Shown: positions 21,519 through 34,400 of the stretch, piece by piece
Position numbering within the stretch: position 1 is the first letter of the stretch
Layout of the letters: each line of letters begins with the position of its first letter
Assembly (NCBI RefSeq): GCF_036711975.1
Contig: NC_091973.1
Location: 2,790,001-2,854,000, forward strand
From: Onthophagus taurus
Taxonomy: Eukaryota; Arthropoda; Insecta; Coleoptera; Scarabaeidae
Length of the DNA stretch: 64,000 nucleotides
Reading direction: 5' to 3'
Position numbers and translations under genes: made by a program
Notes under the pieces: generated by a model
Databases searched by the model: none
What the model was told of the DNA's origin: nothing
Seen by the model: the letters and a program-made list of their open reading frames with translations, nothing else

Positions 21519-24500
21519 TTGAAAATTTGCTTTTTATAATAAATTGTTTTTTATTTCATAATGATATCTCAATTAGTTTTTGAGATACACAAAATTAATT
21601 ATCGTAAAATTTTTGTTTAAAATTAAGCAAGGTTGAGTTCAAAAAATCATAATTTATAAATTTGAAGATTCCAAAAAATGATCTTCAAAACATTAAACAC
21701 CAAAGAAATTTGCTTTAAATTGTTTTTTATTTCATAATGATATCTCAATTAGTTTTTGAGATACACAAAATTAATTATCCTAAGATTTTTGATTAAAATT
21801 AAGCAAGATTGAGTTTAAAAAATCATAACTCCAAAATTTGACGGTTAAAAAAAATGATCTTCAAAACATTAAACACCAAAGAAATTTGCTTTAAATTGTT
21901 TGTTATTTCATAATGATATCTCAATTAGTTTTTGAGATGCACAAAATTAATTATCCTAAGATTTTTTATTAAAATTAAGCAAGGTTGAGTTCAAAAAATC
22001 ATAACTCCAAAATTTGAAGTTTCCAAAAAATGATTTTCAAAACATTAAATAGTAAAGAAATTTGCTTTAAATTATTTTTTATTTCATAACGATATCTCAA
22101 TTAGTTTTTGAGATGCACAAAATTAAGTATCCTAAGTTTTTTTATTAACATTAAGCAAGGTTGAGATCAAAAAACCATAATTTGTAAATTTGAAGTTTTC
22201 AATAAATAATCTTAAAAACATTAAACACCAAAGAAATTTGCTTTAATTTGTTTTTTATTTTATAACGATATCTCAATTAGTTTTTGAGATATACTCCTAA
22301 GATTTTTGTTTAAAATTAAGCAAGATTGAGTTCAAAAAATCATAACTCAAAAATTTGAAGTTTCCAAAAAATGATTTTCAAAACATTAAACACCAAAGAA
22401 ATTTGCTTTAAATTGTATTTTATTTCATAACGATATCTCATTTAGTTTTTGAGATACACAAAATTAATTATACTAAGATTTTTGTTTAAAATTAAACAAG
22501 GTTGAGTTCAAAAAATCATAACTCCAAAATTTGAAGTTTCTAAAAAATGATTTTCAAAACATTAAATACTAAAGAAATTTGCTTTAAATTGTTTTTTATT
22601 TCATAACGATATCTCAATTAGTTTTTGAGATACACAAAATTAATTATGCTAAGATTTTTGTTTAAAATTAAACAAGGTTGAGTTCAAAAAATCATAACTC
22701 CAAAATTTGAAGTTTCTAAAAAATGATTTTCAAAACATTAAACACCAAAGAAATTTGCTTTAAATTGTTTTATATTTCATAACGATATCTCAATTAGTTT
22801 TTGAGATACACAAAATTAATTATCCTTAAATTTTTGTTTAAAATTAAGCAAGGTTGAGTTTAAAAAATCATAACTCCAAAATTTGACGGTTAAAAAAAAT
22901 GATCTTCAAAACATTAAACACCAAAGAAATTTGCTTTAAATTGTTTTTTATTTCATAATGATATCTCAATTAGTTTTTGAGATACACAAAATTAATTATG
23001 CTAAGATTTTTGTTTAAAATTAAGCAAGGTTGAGTTAAAAAAATCATAATTTGTAAATTTGAAGTTTTCAAAAAATGATTTTAAAAACATTAAACACCAA
23101 AGAAATTTGCTTTAAATTGTTTTTTATTTCATAACGATATCTCAATTAGTTTTTGAGATACACAAAATTAATTATGCTAAGATTTTTGTTTAAAATTAAG
23201 CAAGGTTGAGTTTAAAAAATCATAACTCCAAAATTTGAAGTTTCCAAAAAATGATCTTCAAAACATTAAACACCAAAGAAATTTGCTTTAAATTGTTTTT
23301 TATTTCATAACGATATCTCATTTAGTTTTTGAGATACACAAAATTAATTATGCTAAGATTTTTGTTTAAAATTAAACAAGGTTGAGTTAAAAAAATCATA
23401 ATTTGTAAATTTGAAGTTTCCAAAAAATGATCTTCAAAACATTAAACACCAAAGAAATTTGCTTTAAATTGTTTTTTATTTTATAACGATATCTCAATTA
23501 GTTTTTGAGATATACTCCTAAGATTTTTGATTAAAATTAAACAAGGTTGAGTTCAAAAAATCATAACTTGAAAATTTGAAGTTTCCCAAAAATGATGTTC
23601 AAAACATTAAACACCAAAGAAATTTGCTTTAAATTGTTTTTTATTTCATAACGATATCTCAATTAGTTTTTGAGATACACAAAATTAATTATCCTAAGAT
23701 TTTTGTTTAAAATTAAGCAAGGTTGAGTTCAAAAAACCATAACTCCAAAATTTGAAGTTTCCAAAAAATGATTTTCAAAACATTAAACACCAAAGAAATT
23801 TGCTTTAAATTGTTTTTTATTTCATAATGATATCTCGATTAGTTTTTGAGATACACAAAATTAATTATGCTAAGATTTTTGTTTAAAATTAAGCAAGGTT
23901 GAGTTCAATAAGTCATAACTTGAAAATTTGAAGTTTCCAAAAAATGATCTTCAAAACATTAAATATCAAAGAAATTTGCTTTAAATTGTTTTTTATTTCA
24001 TAACGATATCTCAATTAGTTTTTGAGATACACAAAATTAATTATCCTTACATTTTTGTTTAAAATTAAGCAAAGTTGAGTTCAAAAAGTCATAACTTGAA
24101 AATTTGAAGTTTCCAAAAAATGATCTTCAAAACATTAAACACCAAAGAAATTTGCTTTAATTTGTTTTTTATTTTATAACGATATCTCAATTAGTTTTTG
24201 AGATATACTCCTAAGATTTTTGTTTAAAATTAAGCAAGATTGAGTTCAAAAAATCATAACTCCAAAATTTGAAGTTTCTAAAAAATGATTTTCAAAACAT
24301 TAAACACCAAAGAAATTTGCTTTAAATTGTTTTTTATTTCATAACGATATCTCAATTAGTTTTTGAGATACACAAAATTAATTATCCTTAAATTTTTGTT
24401 TAAAATTAAGCAAGGTTGAGTTCAAAAGTCATAACTCCAAAATTTGAAGTTTCCCAAAAATGATCTTCAAAACATTAAACAGCAAAGAAATTTGCTTTAA

Positions 24501-27345
24501 ATTGTTTTTTATTTCATAACGATATCTCAATTAGTTTTTGAGATACACAAAATTAATTATCCAAAGATTTTTGTTTAAAATTAAGCAAGGTTGAGTTTAA
24601 AAAATCATAACTCCAAAATTTGAAGTTTCCAAAAAATGATTTTCAAAACATTAAATAGTAAAGAAATTTGCTTTAAATTGTTTTTTATTTCATAACGATA
24701 TCTCAATTAGTTTTTGAGATACACAAAATTAATTATCCTAAGATTTTTGTTTAAAATTAAGCAAGGTTGAGTTCAAAAAATCATAACTCCAAAATTTGAA
24801 GTTTCCAAAAAATGATTTTCAAAACATTAAACACCAAAGAAATTTGCTTTAAATTGTTTTTTATTTCATAACGATATCTCGATTAGTTTTTGAGATACAC
24901 AAAATTAATTATGCTAAGATTTTTGATTAAAATTAAGCAAGGTTGAGTTCAAAAAATTATAACTCCAAAATTTGAAGTTTCCAAAAAATAATTTTCAAAA
25001 CATTAAATAGTAAAGAAATTTGCTTTAAATTGTTTTTTATTTCATAATGATATGTCAATTAGTTTTTGAGATGCACAAAATTAATTATCCTAAGATTTTT
25101 GATTAACATTAAGCAAGGTTGAGTTCAAAAAACCATAATTTGTAAATTTGAAGTTTCCAATAAATAATCTTAAAAACATTAAACACCAAAGAAATTTGCT
25201 TTAAATTGTTTTTTATTTTATAACGATATCTCAATTAGTTTTTGAGATATACTCCTAAGATTTTTATTTAAAATTAAGCAAGGTTGAATTCAAAAAATCA
25301 TAACTCCAAAATTTGAAGTTTCCAAAAAATGATTTTCAAAACATTAAATACTAAAGAAATTTGCTTTAAATTGTTTTTTATTTCATAACGATATCTCAAT
25401 TAGTTTTTGAGATACACAAAATTAATTATCCTAAGGTGTTTGTTTAAAATTAAACAAGGTTGAGTTCAAAAAATCATAACTTGAAAATTTGAAGTTTCCC
25501 AAAAATGATCTTCAAAACATTTTACACCAATGAAATTTGCTTTAAATTGTTTTTTATTTCATAATGATATCTCAATTAGTTGTTGAGATACACAAAATTA
25601 ATTATCCTAAGATTTTTGATTAAAATTAAGCAAGATTGAGTTTAAAAAATCATAACTCCAAAATTTGAAGTTTCCAAAAAATGATCTTCAAAACATTAAA
25701 CACCAAAGAAATTTGCTTTAAATTGTTTTTTATTTCATAATGATATCTCAATTAGTTTTTGAGATACACAAAATTAATTATGCTAAGATTTTTGATTAAA
25801 ATTAAGCAAGGTTGAGTTCAAAAAATCATAACTACAAAATTTGAAGTTTCCCAAAAATGATCTTCAAAACATTAAACACCAAAGAAATTTGCTTTAAATT
25901 GTTTTTTATTTCATAACGATATCTCAATTAGTTTTTGAGATACACAAAATTAATTATCCTAAAATTTTTGATTAAAATTAAGCAAGGTTGAGTTCAAAAA
26001 ATTATAACTCAAAAATTTGAAGTTTCCAAGAAATGATCTTCAAAACATTAAACACCAAAGAAATTTGCTTTAAATTGTTTTTTATTTCATAATGATATCT
26101 CAATTAGTTTTTGAGATACACAAAATTAATTATCCAAAGATTTTTGTTTAAAATTAAGCAAGGTTGAGTTTAAAAAATCATAACTCCAAAATTTGAAGTT
26201 TCCAAAAAATGATTTTCAAAACATTAAATAGTAAAGAAATTTGCTTTAAATTGTTTTTTATTTCATAACGATATCTCAATTAGTTTTTGAGATACACAAA
26301 ATTAATTATGCTAAGATTTTTGTTTAAATTTAAGCAAGGTTGAGTTCAAAAAGTCATAACTTGAAAATTTGAAGTTTCCCAAAAATGATCTTCAAAACAT
26401 TAAACACCAAAGAAATTTGTTTTAATTTGTTTTTTATTTCATAATGATATCTCAATTAGTTTTTGAGATACACAAAATTAATTATCCTAAGATTTTTGAT
26501 TAAAATTAAGCAAGGTTGAGTTCAAAAAATTATAACTCCAAAATTTGAAGTTTCCAAAAAATAATTTTCAAAACATTAAATAGTAAAGAAATTTGCTTTA
26601 AATTGTTTTTTATTTCATAATGATATGTCAATTAGTTTTTGAGATGCACAAAATTAATTATCCTAAGATTTTTGATTAAAATTAAGCAAGGTTGAGTTTA
26701 AAAAATCATAACTCCAAAATTTGAAGTTTCCAAAAAATGATCTTCAAAACATTAAACACCAAAGAAATTTGCTTTAAATTGTTTTTTATTTCATAACGAT
26801 ATCTCATTTAGTTTTTGAGATACACAAAATTAATTATCCTAAGATTTTTGTTTAAAATTAAGCAAGGTTGAGTTCAAAAAATCATAACTCCAAAATTTGA
26901 AGTTTCCAAAAAATGATTTTCAAAACATTAAATAGTAAAGAAATTTGCTTTAAATTGTTTTTTATTTCATAATGATATCTCAATTAGTTTTTGAGATACA
27001 CAAAATTAATTATCCTAAGATTTTTGTTTAAAATTAAGCAAGGTTGAGTTCAAAAAATCATAACTCCAAAATTTGAAGTTTCCAAGAAATGATCTTCAAA
27101 ACATTAAACACCAAAGAAATTTGCTTTAAATTGTTTTTTATTTTATAACGATATCTCAATTAGTTTTTGAGATATACTCCTAAGATTTTTGATTAAAATT
27201 AAGCAAGGTTGAGTTCAAAAAATTATAACTCAAAAATTTGAAGTTTCCAAGAAATGATCTTCAAAACATTAAACACCAAAGAAATTTGCTTTAAATTGTT
27301 TTTTATTTCATAACGATATCTCAATTCGTTTTTGAGATACGATAT
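21519..27345. repeat. Satellite C: about 33 tandem copies of a ~176-bp AT-rich monomer
   Basis: Spacing between successive TTAGTTTTTGAGATAC cores is about 175-177 bp. The landmark order is AAATTTGCTTTAAATTG, TTTTATTTCATAACGATATC, the core ATCTCAA-TTAGTTT-TTGAGAT, CTAAGATTTTTGTTTAAAAT, AAGCAAGGTTGAGTTC, CATAACTCCAAAATTTGAAG and CAAAACATTAAACACCAAAG. The core is a 7-bp dyad around a 7-nt centre. Some units carry a deletion variant after the core (GAGATATACTCCTAAG). It fills most of the space between the alpha2/delta and Cadps genes. Confidence 0.95.
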
Positions 27346-28438
27346 TTTAAATTTGTATTAATAAAGTCTTAATAATTAAATATGCAGAGTTAAAAAAAAA
27401 GATAATAACAACATTGTGGACAAAATGAAAGAGTTTTCATAAACACCCACGCGTAAAGATTCAAAGTAATAAGGATCTCCACGCGCATGTCTCCCTGATC
27501 TAATGATTTGTTTCGCCTGAAATTTCATGCCTCCTCGTTGGGTTAACAGTCGATATCTGGTCGTCGACGAAAGAATTTCAAGCTGAAACTACAAAAAATA
27601 GTGTGGGACGTGTTATAAGGCCAACGAATCGGAGGTAAGAATCAATACTTAAGAATTTTTCAATTTCTTTTGATCATTTTTTAACCCAGCTTTATCGAGA
27701 TTGGAACGATTGGCATGCATGCAGTCTGTTGACTGATGTTAAAGTATCTTCGAGCGATGGGATAGCAGCTGATGCTTCTAGATTTTAAAAGTGGGTGAGA
27801 TAAGAGTATAAGGGTTTAAAAAGGTTTCGAAAAATAATCGTCGTCTTTTGTTTGTCGTACCTTGCCGTCTTCACTTTGTAAGGACGATCAATACTATTTT
27901 CGCACCCCTTTGTTACATTTTTTTATTCATTTTATTAAACGAAATTTGATCGATTTTACAAAGTGGAGATACTTAATAAATTCGAAAGATGTGGTGAAGT
28001 TTTTTTTAATACAGTGTTCTTTGTCTTGTCCTTGGAGAATAGAAGCCATAAAAAAATCGTAAAAGAAAAGTATTTTTTTAATGTACTGTATTATATACTA
28101 GATTTTTTTTAATTTTATTGTATTTCGTTCGTTTTATTTCAAAGAAAATTGAACATTAACTTTTAAACAACATTCCCGTCGAGCTTTCAGTGTGGTAGTG
28201 GGGAGCGTGCGATCATTTTCCGATGAACGGCAACCCGAAAGCGCAAGCTCCCTGAAAGCTCACCGATTGGTCTGAAAGTGCGTTAATGAATTTAGTCCAC
28301 ACGGCAAAACATCGTTGGCCTGAAAGCGCGCAGTGCGTCAAAGCTCCCTACCGAGCTGCTTTCGAAAAGATTAAAAACGGTCTTCCCGTTTCCGGTAATT
28401 TGTGTGCAGGTTGACGTGCTCAGACTGGTTAGGATAAG
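27346..28438 (+). promoter_or_regulatory. Upstream region and probable 5' UTR exons of Cadps
   Basis: The region is GC-richer than the satellite before it. A good donor follows CGGAG at 27634 (GTAAGA) and a good acceptor (TGTGTGCAG) ends at 28409, 29 nt before the ATG, so a 5' UTR exon ending at 27634 spliced to 28410 is plausible. No core promoter element could be fixed. Confidence 0.4.
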
Positions 28439-31400
28439 ATGATCGACCCGTCATCATCTGAAGAGGATAGCGAGGAGGAACATTTAACCCATCATCCGAG
28501 TGGTCATCATCATGGATCGCATCATCATCACCCCGTAAGTTTTTTTGACGTTATCTTTTTAATTAATCTTTTATAAATAAATAGGTGGAAAATTTTAGAT
28601 TAGCCCACCGTATCTATATGTGTTATCAAAGTTGAAACGAGGTTAGGTTTTCGCAATCAATTTTGTTATCTTTTTTCTGCGCCAGGCGGAGTCTTCACCA
28701 TATCACCATCATAGCCAATCGGAATCGGGCAGCGGAAACTTAGAAGTCCCCAATAACCCTGCGACATTGTCGAGATCGCTATCACCTTCAAGTGCTGTAT
28801 CCGTAGAAACGTTGAATCATAGCGTAGGTTCATCGCGGGCGAACTCACTTCCAAGACCGACCAGTCCTTCACCATCAGTGGCCTCAGAGAAGACGGAGGT
28901 TGACCTGCAGGAAAAGCAGGAACGCGAAGAAGAGGAAAGGAAGAGGCGCCTGCAACTTTACGTCTTCATTTCAAGATGCATCGCGTACCCATTCAATGCG
29001 AAACAGCCGACGGACCTCACCAGGAGGCAGACGAAGATTACCAAACACCAACTCGAAACGATCACCGCAAGATTTCAAGTAAGAATATTTTTAGGATATA
29101 GGTCTTCAATGAAAGTACAAATAGAAGATTTAAGAAAAAAATCTCGATTGATTTGTTTTTGGATTCGTTTAGAGTTTCTTGAAAGGAGAAACGCAGATAA
29201 TGGCGGATGAGGCCTTTCAAAATGCCGTTCAAAGTTATTACGACGTTTTTCTGAAGTCTGAAAGGGTAGTGAAAATGGTGCAGTCTGGTGCCTGTTCGCA
29301 ATATGATTTTCGCGAAGTGTTCAGGAATAACATCGAAAAACGCGTCAGATCATTGCCAGAAATGGAAGGTCTAAGCAAAGAAACTGTGTTCACGTCGTGG
29401 ATGGCTAAGTTTGATTGTATTTTGAAAGGTAGACATGATTTGAGATTAATCAACGGATGGATTCAAATGGTGTTTTCTTTTTTGTTTTGTTTCGGGGTTG
29501 AGCAGGATTGGGAGACGAAGATAAACGGCCATCCAGGAACCAGCAACAATCGTTGAACGCGGAACTGATTTTGTCAAAAGAACAGCTCTATGATATGTTC
29601 CAGCAGATTTTGGGAGTGAAGAAATTTGAACACCAATTGCTATTTAATGCACTGATGGTATCAAAGAAGTAACTCAGGTTAACGCAAAGGGCGTAATACG
29701 ATTAATTGTAACGTTTTAGTTGGATTCGGCGGATGAACAAGCGGCAGCGATCCGGCGCGAACTCGACGGCAGGATGCAGAGAGTGAACGATATGGAGAAG
29801 GTATTAAAATCTTCATCGCTATAACAAAAAAACGAAAATGTACGAAACGAATTTTAGAACCGACGCCTCATGCCGCGATTCGTCCTTAAAGAGATGGAAT
29901 CTTTGTATATAGAAGAGTTAAAGTCCTCGATAAATCTACTTATGGCCAATTTAGAAGCGCTACCCGTATCGAAAGGATCGATGGACTCAAAATACAGCTT
30001 GCAAAAACTAAAGCGCTATAACCACAGGTTGCACAACCATAATAAACCCTATACTGTGAAGCACCTTTTGATGAACTATGTTACTTCTTTTAGATCCCAG
30101 GGATCTTTAGCAAAATTAGAAGGAGATTCCGCTGATAGCGATACGCAACTAACTAAACTTGACGTTGTGCTCACCTTTCAGCTCGAGGTATTCTCAAAAG
30201 CTTTCATCCACTCACCAAATCAAACAACACATCCTCTTTCATATAACAATTTCAGGTCGTTGTAATGGAGGTGAAAGGCTTAAAATCTTTAGCCCCAAAT
30301 CGCATAGTTTACTGCACCATGGAAGTGGAAAATGGCGAGAAGCTTCAAACCGATCAAGCAGAAGCTTCAAAACCCATGTGGGATACTCAGGGCGACTTTT
30401 GCACCACGCATCCATTACCATTTGTCAAAGTTAAACTTTACACCGAAAACCCCGGAATGTTGGCTTTAGAAGATAAGGAACTAGGAAAGGTTGTACTAAA
30501 ACCAACTCCTCTATCTTCTAAGGTAATTAATTAATAAACATTCATATCAAAAATGTAACTTAATTCATTTTAGGCACCCGAATGGCATAAAATGACCGTT
30601 GCTAAAAACTTACCAGATCAAGATTTGAAAATAAAAATCGCCTGTAGAATGGATAAACCGTTAAACATGAAACATTGTGGGTACCTTTATGCGTTGGGAA
30701 AATCCGTTTGGAAAAAATGGAAAAAAAGATACTTCGTTCTCGTCCAAGTCTCACAATACACGTTCGCTATGTGCAGCTACAAAGAAAAGAAGTCAGAACC
30801 ATCGGAAATGATGCAGTTGGATGGTTACACCGTTGATTACATAGAAGCAGCTAGTGGTAAGTCTTAGAATAATTAGTTCAACAAAAACAACTTTTTTGAA
30901 ATTAATATAAAAAGTTGTTTTTCGTTATAATTTTCGCTTTGACACAAAATCTACAGTGAAATGACTGAATTTTCAAGCAAACTTAATGGTCGGAATGGGT
31001 AAGCGTAAGTTACTTCAACATATTAATTTGCCTCCGTTGGGACGCAACCAGCTCAATCTTGGATTTTCTAGATTTGGAGGGTGGTCGATTCTTTTTCAAT
31101 GCAGTTAGAGAAGGTGATAGTGTCTTGTATGCCAGCGACGATGAAGGTGAATGTCAGTTATGGGTAACCGCGATGTACAGGGCAACTGGTCAATCGCATA
31201 AACCAACACCACCCATAACTCTTCAAGATAAAAATTCAACTATATCCAAAATACAAGGTAAGAAAAAAAAATTTGGCTATTAATGTATTAATTTAATAAT
31301 TGTTTAGATGCTGATAGAGCGAGAAAACATGGTATGGAAGATTTTATATCAGCGGATCCTTGCACGTTTGATCATGCATCTTTATTCAAACTTTTGCAAA

Positions 31401-34400
31401 ATCTTACTTTGGAGTATCGATTAAACGATCCTTATTCTTCATTGGTAAAAGAATTATTTTACATCACACACTAAATTAATTAACATCTTTTTTTGTGCTT
31501 ATAGGGGTGGTTCAGTCCTGGACAAGTATTCGTTTTAGATGAATATTGTGCTAGATACGGTGTAAGAGGATGCTATAGACACCTTTGTTACCTTTCGGAT
31601 TTGCTGGATAGAGCCGAAAAAAATGTAATGATAGATCCAACATTAATACATTACAGTTTTGCATTTTGCGCGAGCCACGTTCATGGTAACAGGTATGTAA
31701 TGTCGATCGGTAGCTCTAAGTAGGAAATGAAAAGAATAATAACCTACACATAATACTAACAGTAATGACTTCAGACCAGATGGCGTAGGAAGCGTTACTT
31801 CCGAAGAAAAGGAAAAATTCAGGGATATCAAGGAACGATTAAGAGTTCTTCTTGAACACCAAATAACTGATTTTAGGTAATTTTTAAGTTTTATTTATCA
31901 CCATCTTATTCTATTTTAATTCAAAATGAAGTTTTAATTTTTGAGAAAACAATATTTGCAGTTTTCAAATTATCCATTTCTTGGAATATAAGTTTGAAAA
32001 TTTCTACATATACAGTATGTTTGATTTTAGTTGTCAAAACAGATATCTCGACTAATTTTATTACAAATTCACATTATTTGTATAAATACATAATGTGATA
32101 GATAGCAACAATAATCAGGATATCTGCTGTGACAGCTAGAATCTGTATACATTTATATATAAATATGTTGTTTAGGTATTGTTTTCCATTTGGTCGTCCA
32201 GAAGGTGCATTAAAAGCAACTCTTTCTCTATTAGAAAGAGTTCTTATGAAAGATATCGTAACGCCAGTACCACCAGAAGAAGTAAGAGCAATGATCAAGA
32301 GGAGTTTGGAAAAAGCTGCCTTGGTGAATTACACGAGGTTATCGGCGGAAGCAAAAATTGAAGGTAATTAGATTTAGAATGAACTAAATCGAAACGATTA
32401 AAGATTTTTTTCAGAAGATTTGAGAAGTGAAACGATAGTTGCGCCTAATAAAAAATTGGATAATCTCATCCATCTTGCAGAGTTGTGCGTTGATTTGCTT
32501 CAACAAAACGAAGAACATTACGCGGAGGTAAAAAGCGATCTCAACCTTTTAAATGAGGTTGATCCTAGAGATTGCGTGTAATCAATGTTTTCTTTATCTT
32601 TAACATGAAGTCTATGACAGTTCCTTCGCATATTTATTATGGATTATTTTTCAAAAGGAATGAATTCTTAAAACGAATTGTTGATCAAATTTTTGAAACA
32701 TGATCCAAACAGAAAAATGATATATTAATGTATGTATGTAATTCTATGTGTACATGTGTAGCAGCTGCGAAAGGCTGATCGGCCACTGGCTATACAACAG
32801 TCAAGTTCGAACACGGGCACTCCAGTCCGAGAGGCCAAGCAGCAAAGTTCTGTGTATCGCTATTGCATGCCACAGCATGCCACTTACACTCCACCAGACC
32901 TGACGGCACGTACTACTATCTCTTTCTTTCTTAATACGCGAACGACAGTGGAAAGAAATTCATTCTTAGTTAACACGATTTTTGAAAAACAAATTTTCTT
33001 ATCACTGTCGATAAAAACGTGGTTTTCAACCATCTTTCATATTCGTATTATAAATAAACGTGATTAAAATAAAATTATGTAAGCAGGTGCCGACTGATAT
33101 CCCATAACGCGTCGAGTGTTAAAATAAATCATTTTTTTTGTATATAGTCATCTCTAAACGATTTGTCTAACTGACTAAATTTTTGTAAGGTAGAAATTTT
33201 TATAATATAAAACGAACGCTTGTTTTCTTAAGCTAGCCCCTTTCCATATCTATCTCGTATCTATTGCTTTAAATGTCAGATCATCAAAAAAAAAAAATAT
33301 ATATATGATGAAACCCTATGCTTGAATTTTGGTGTGTATAGTCTTCTCTTGCAAGTCACTCCACCGATGCTCGCATTAAGACTGTCGCCTATAGAACGTG
33401 CCTACTTTTTCTACGTTGTTCTTTCAGTCAGCGCCTGAAATGACGTGCATGTTTGTTACCGACGTGTGAAAATCATGGGTAAAAATTTGATTTGGACATT
33501 TTTTTAATACATTTTCATTTCATTCAGATTGAATACAAATTGAAGCTTAAAATAACAGGAAATCTTATTTAGGCCTTCGCCTGGTTCAGCGATTTATTAG
33601 TAGAACACGCTGAAATATTTTGGTCGTTATTCGCTGAAGATATGGATAGAATTTTAGCGGAGCAATCGCCGGATACCTGGGATTCGTTTCCGTTATTCCA
33701 AATCTTGAACGATTATTTAAGAGCTGATGGTAAATTTGAATCAAATAAATTCCGACAAAAAAAAATCAATTATTTTATTTTTTTTAAGACAACTTGAAAA
33801 ATGGCCGATTCCATCAACACCTGAGAGATACCTTCGCACCTCTAGTAGTGAGATACGTCGACTTGATGGAGTCATCGATCGCGCAGAGTATCCACAAAGG
33901 ATTCGAAAAGGAAAGGTGGGAAGTGAAAGGGTGAGCATGCCTTAGATGACTTGGACATAGCTGCATCTTCATTAGCCATCAGTTTAGATGAAACGGTATA
34001 GGCTGTACTAGATGATTTAGGAGATGATGTGGCTTATTTCTGTATATATATTATATATGTATGAAGTAGATTTATAATCAATGTGATCTTCAATTGCCAC
34101 CCGAAAATAAACGCTTGAAATCTTTTAGAAAAATGTTTTTTTTCCAGCAATGGATGTGCGACTTCGGAGGATCTCTTCTGGAAATTGGACGCTTTGCAGT
34201 CTTTTATAAGAGATCTTCATTGGCCAGATGCCGAGTTCCGTCAACATCTCGAACAAAGATTGAAGTTAATGGCTTGCGATATGATTGAGTCTTGCATTCA
34301 AAGAACTGAGAGTGCTTTCCAACAATGGCTAAAGAAAACCGTCACCTTCATATCAACGGATTATGTTATTCCATCGGAAATGTGCGCAATGGTTAATGTT

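Noticed and set aside
28767-29210. Cadps exon 2 read as a separate 147-aa gene
   Set aside because: It continues past the exon 2 donor into intron. The homology requires splicing to 29173.
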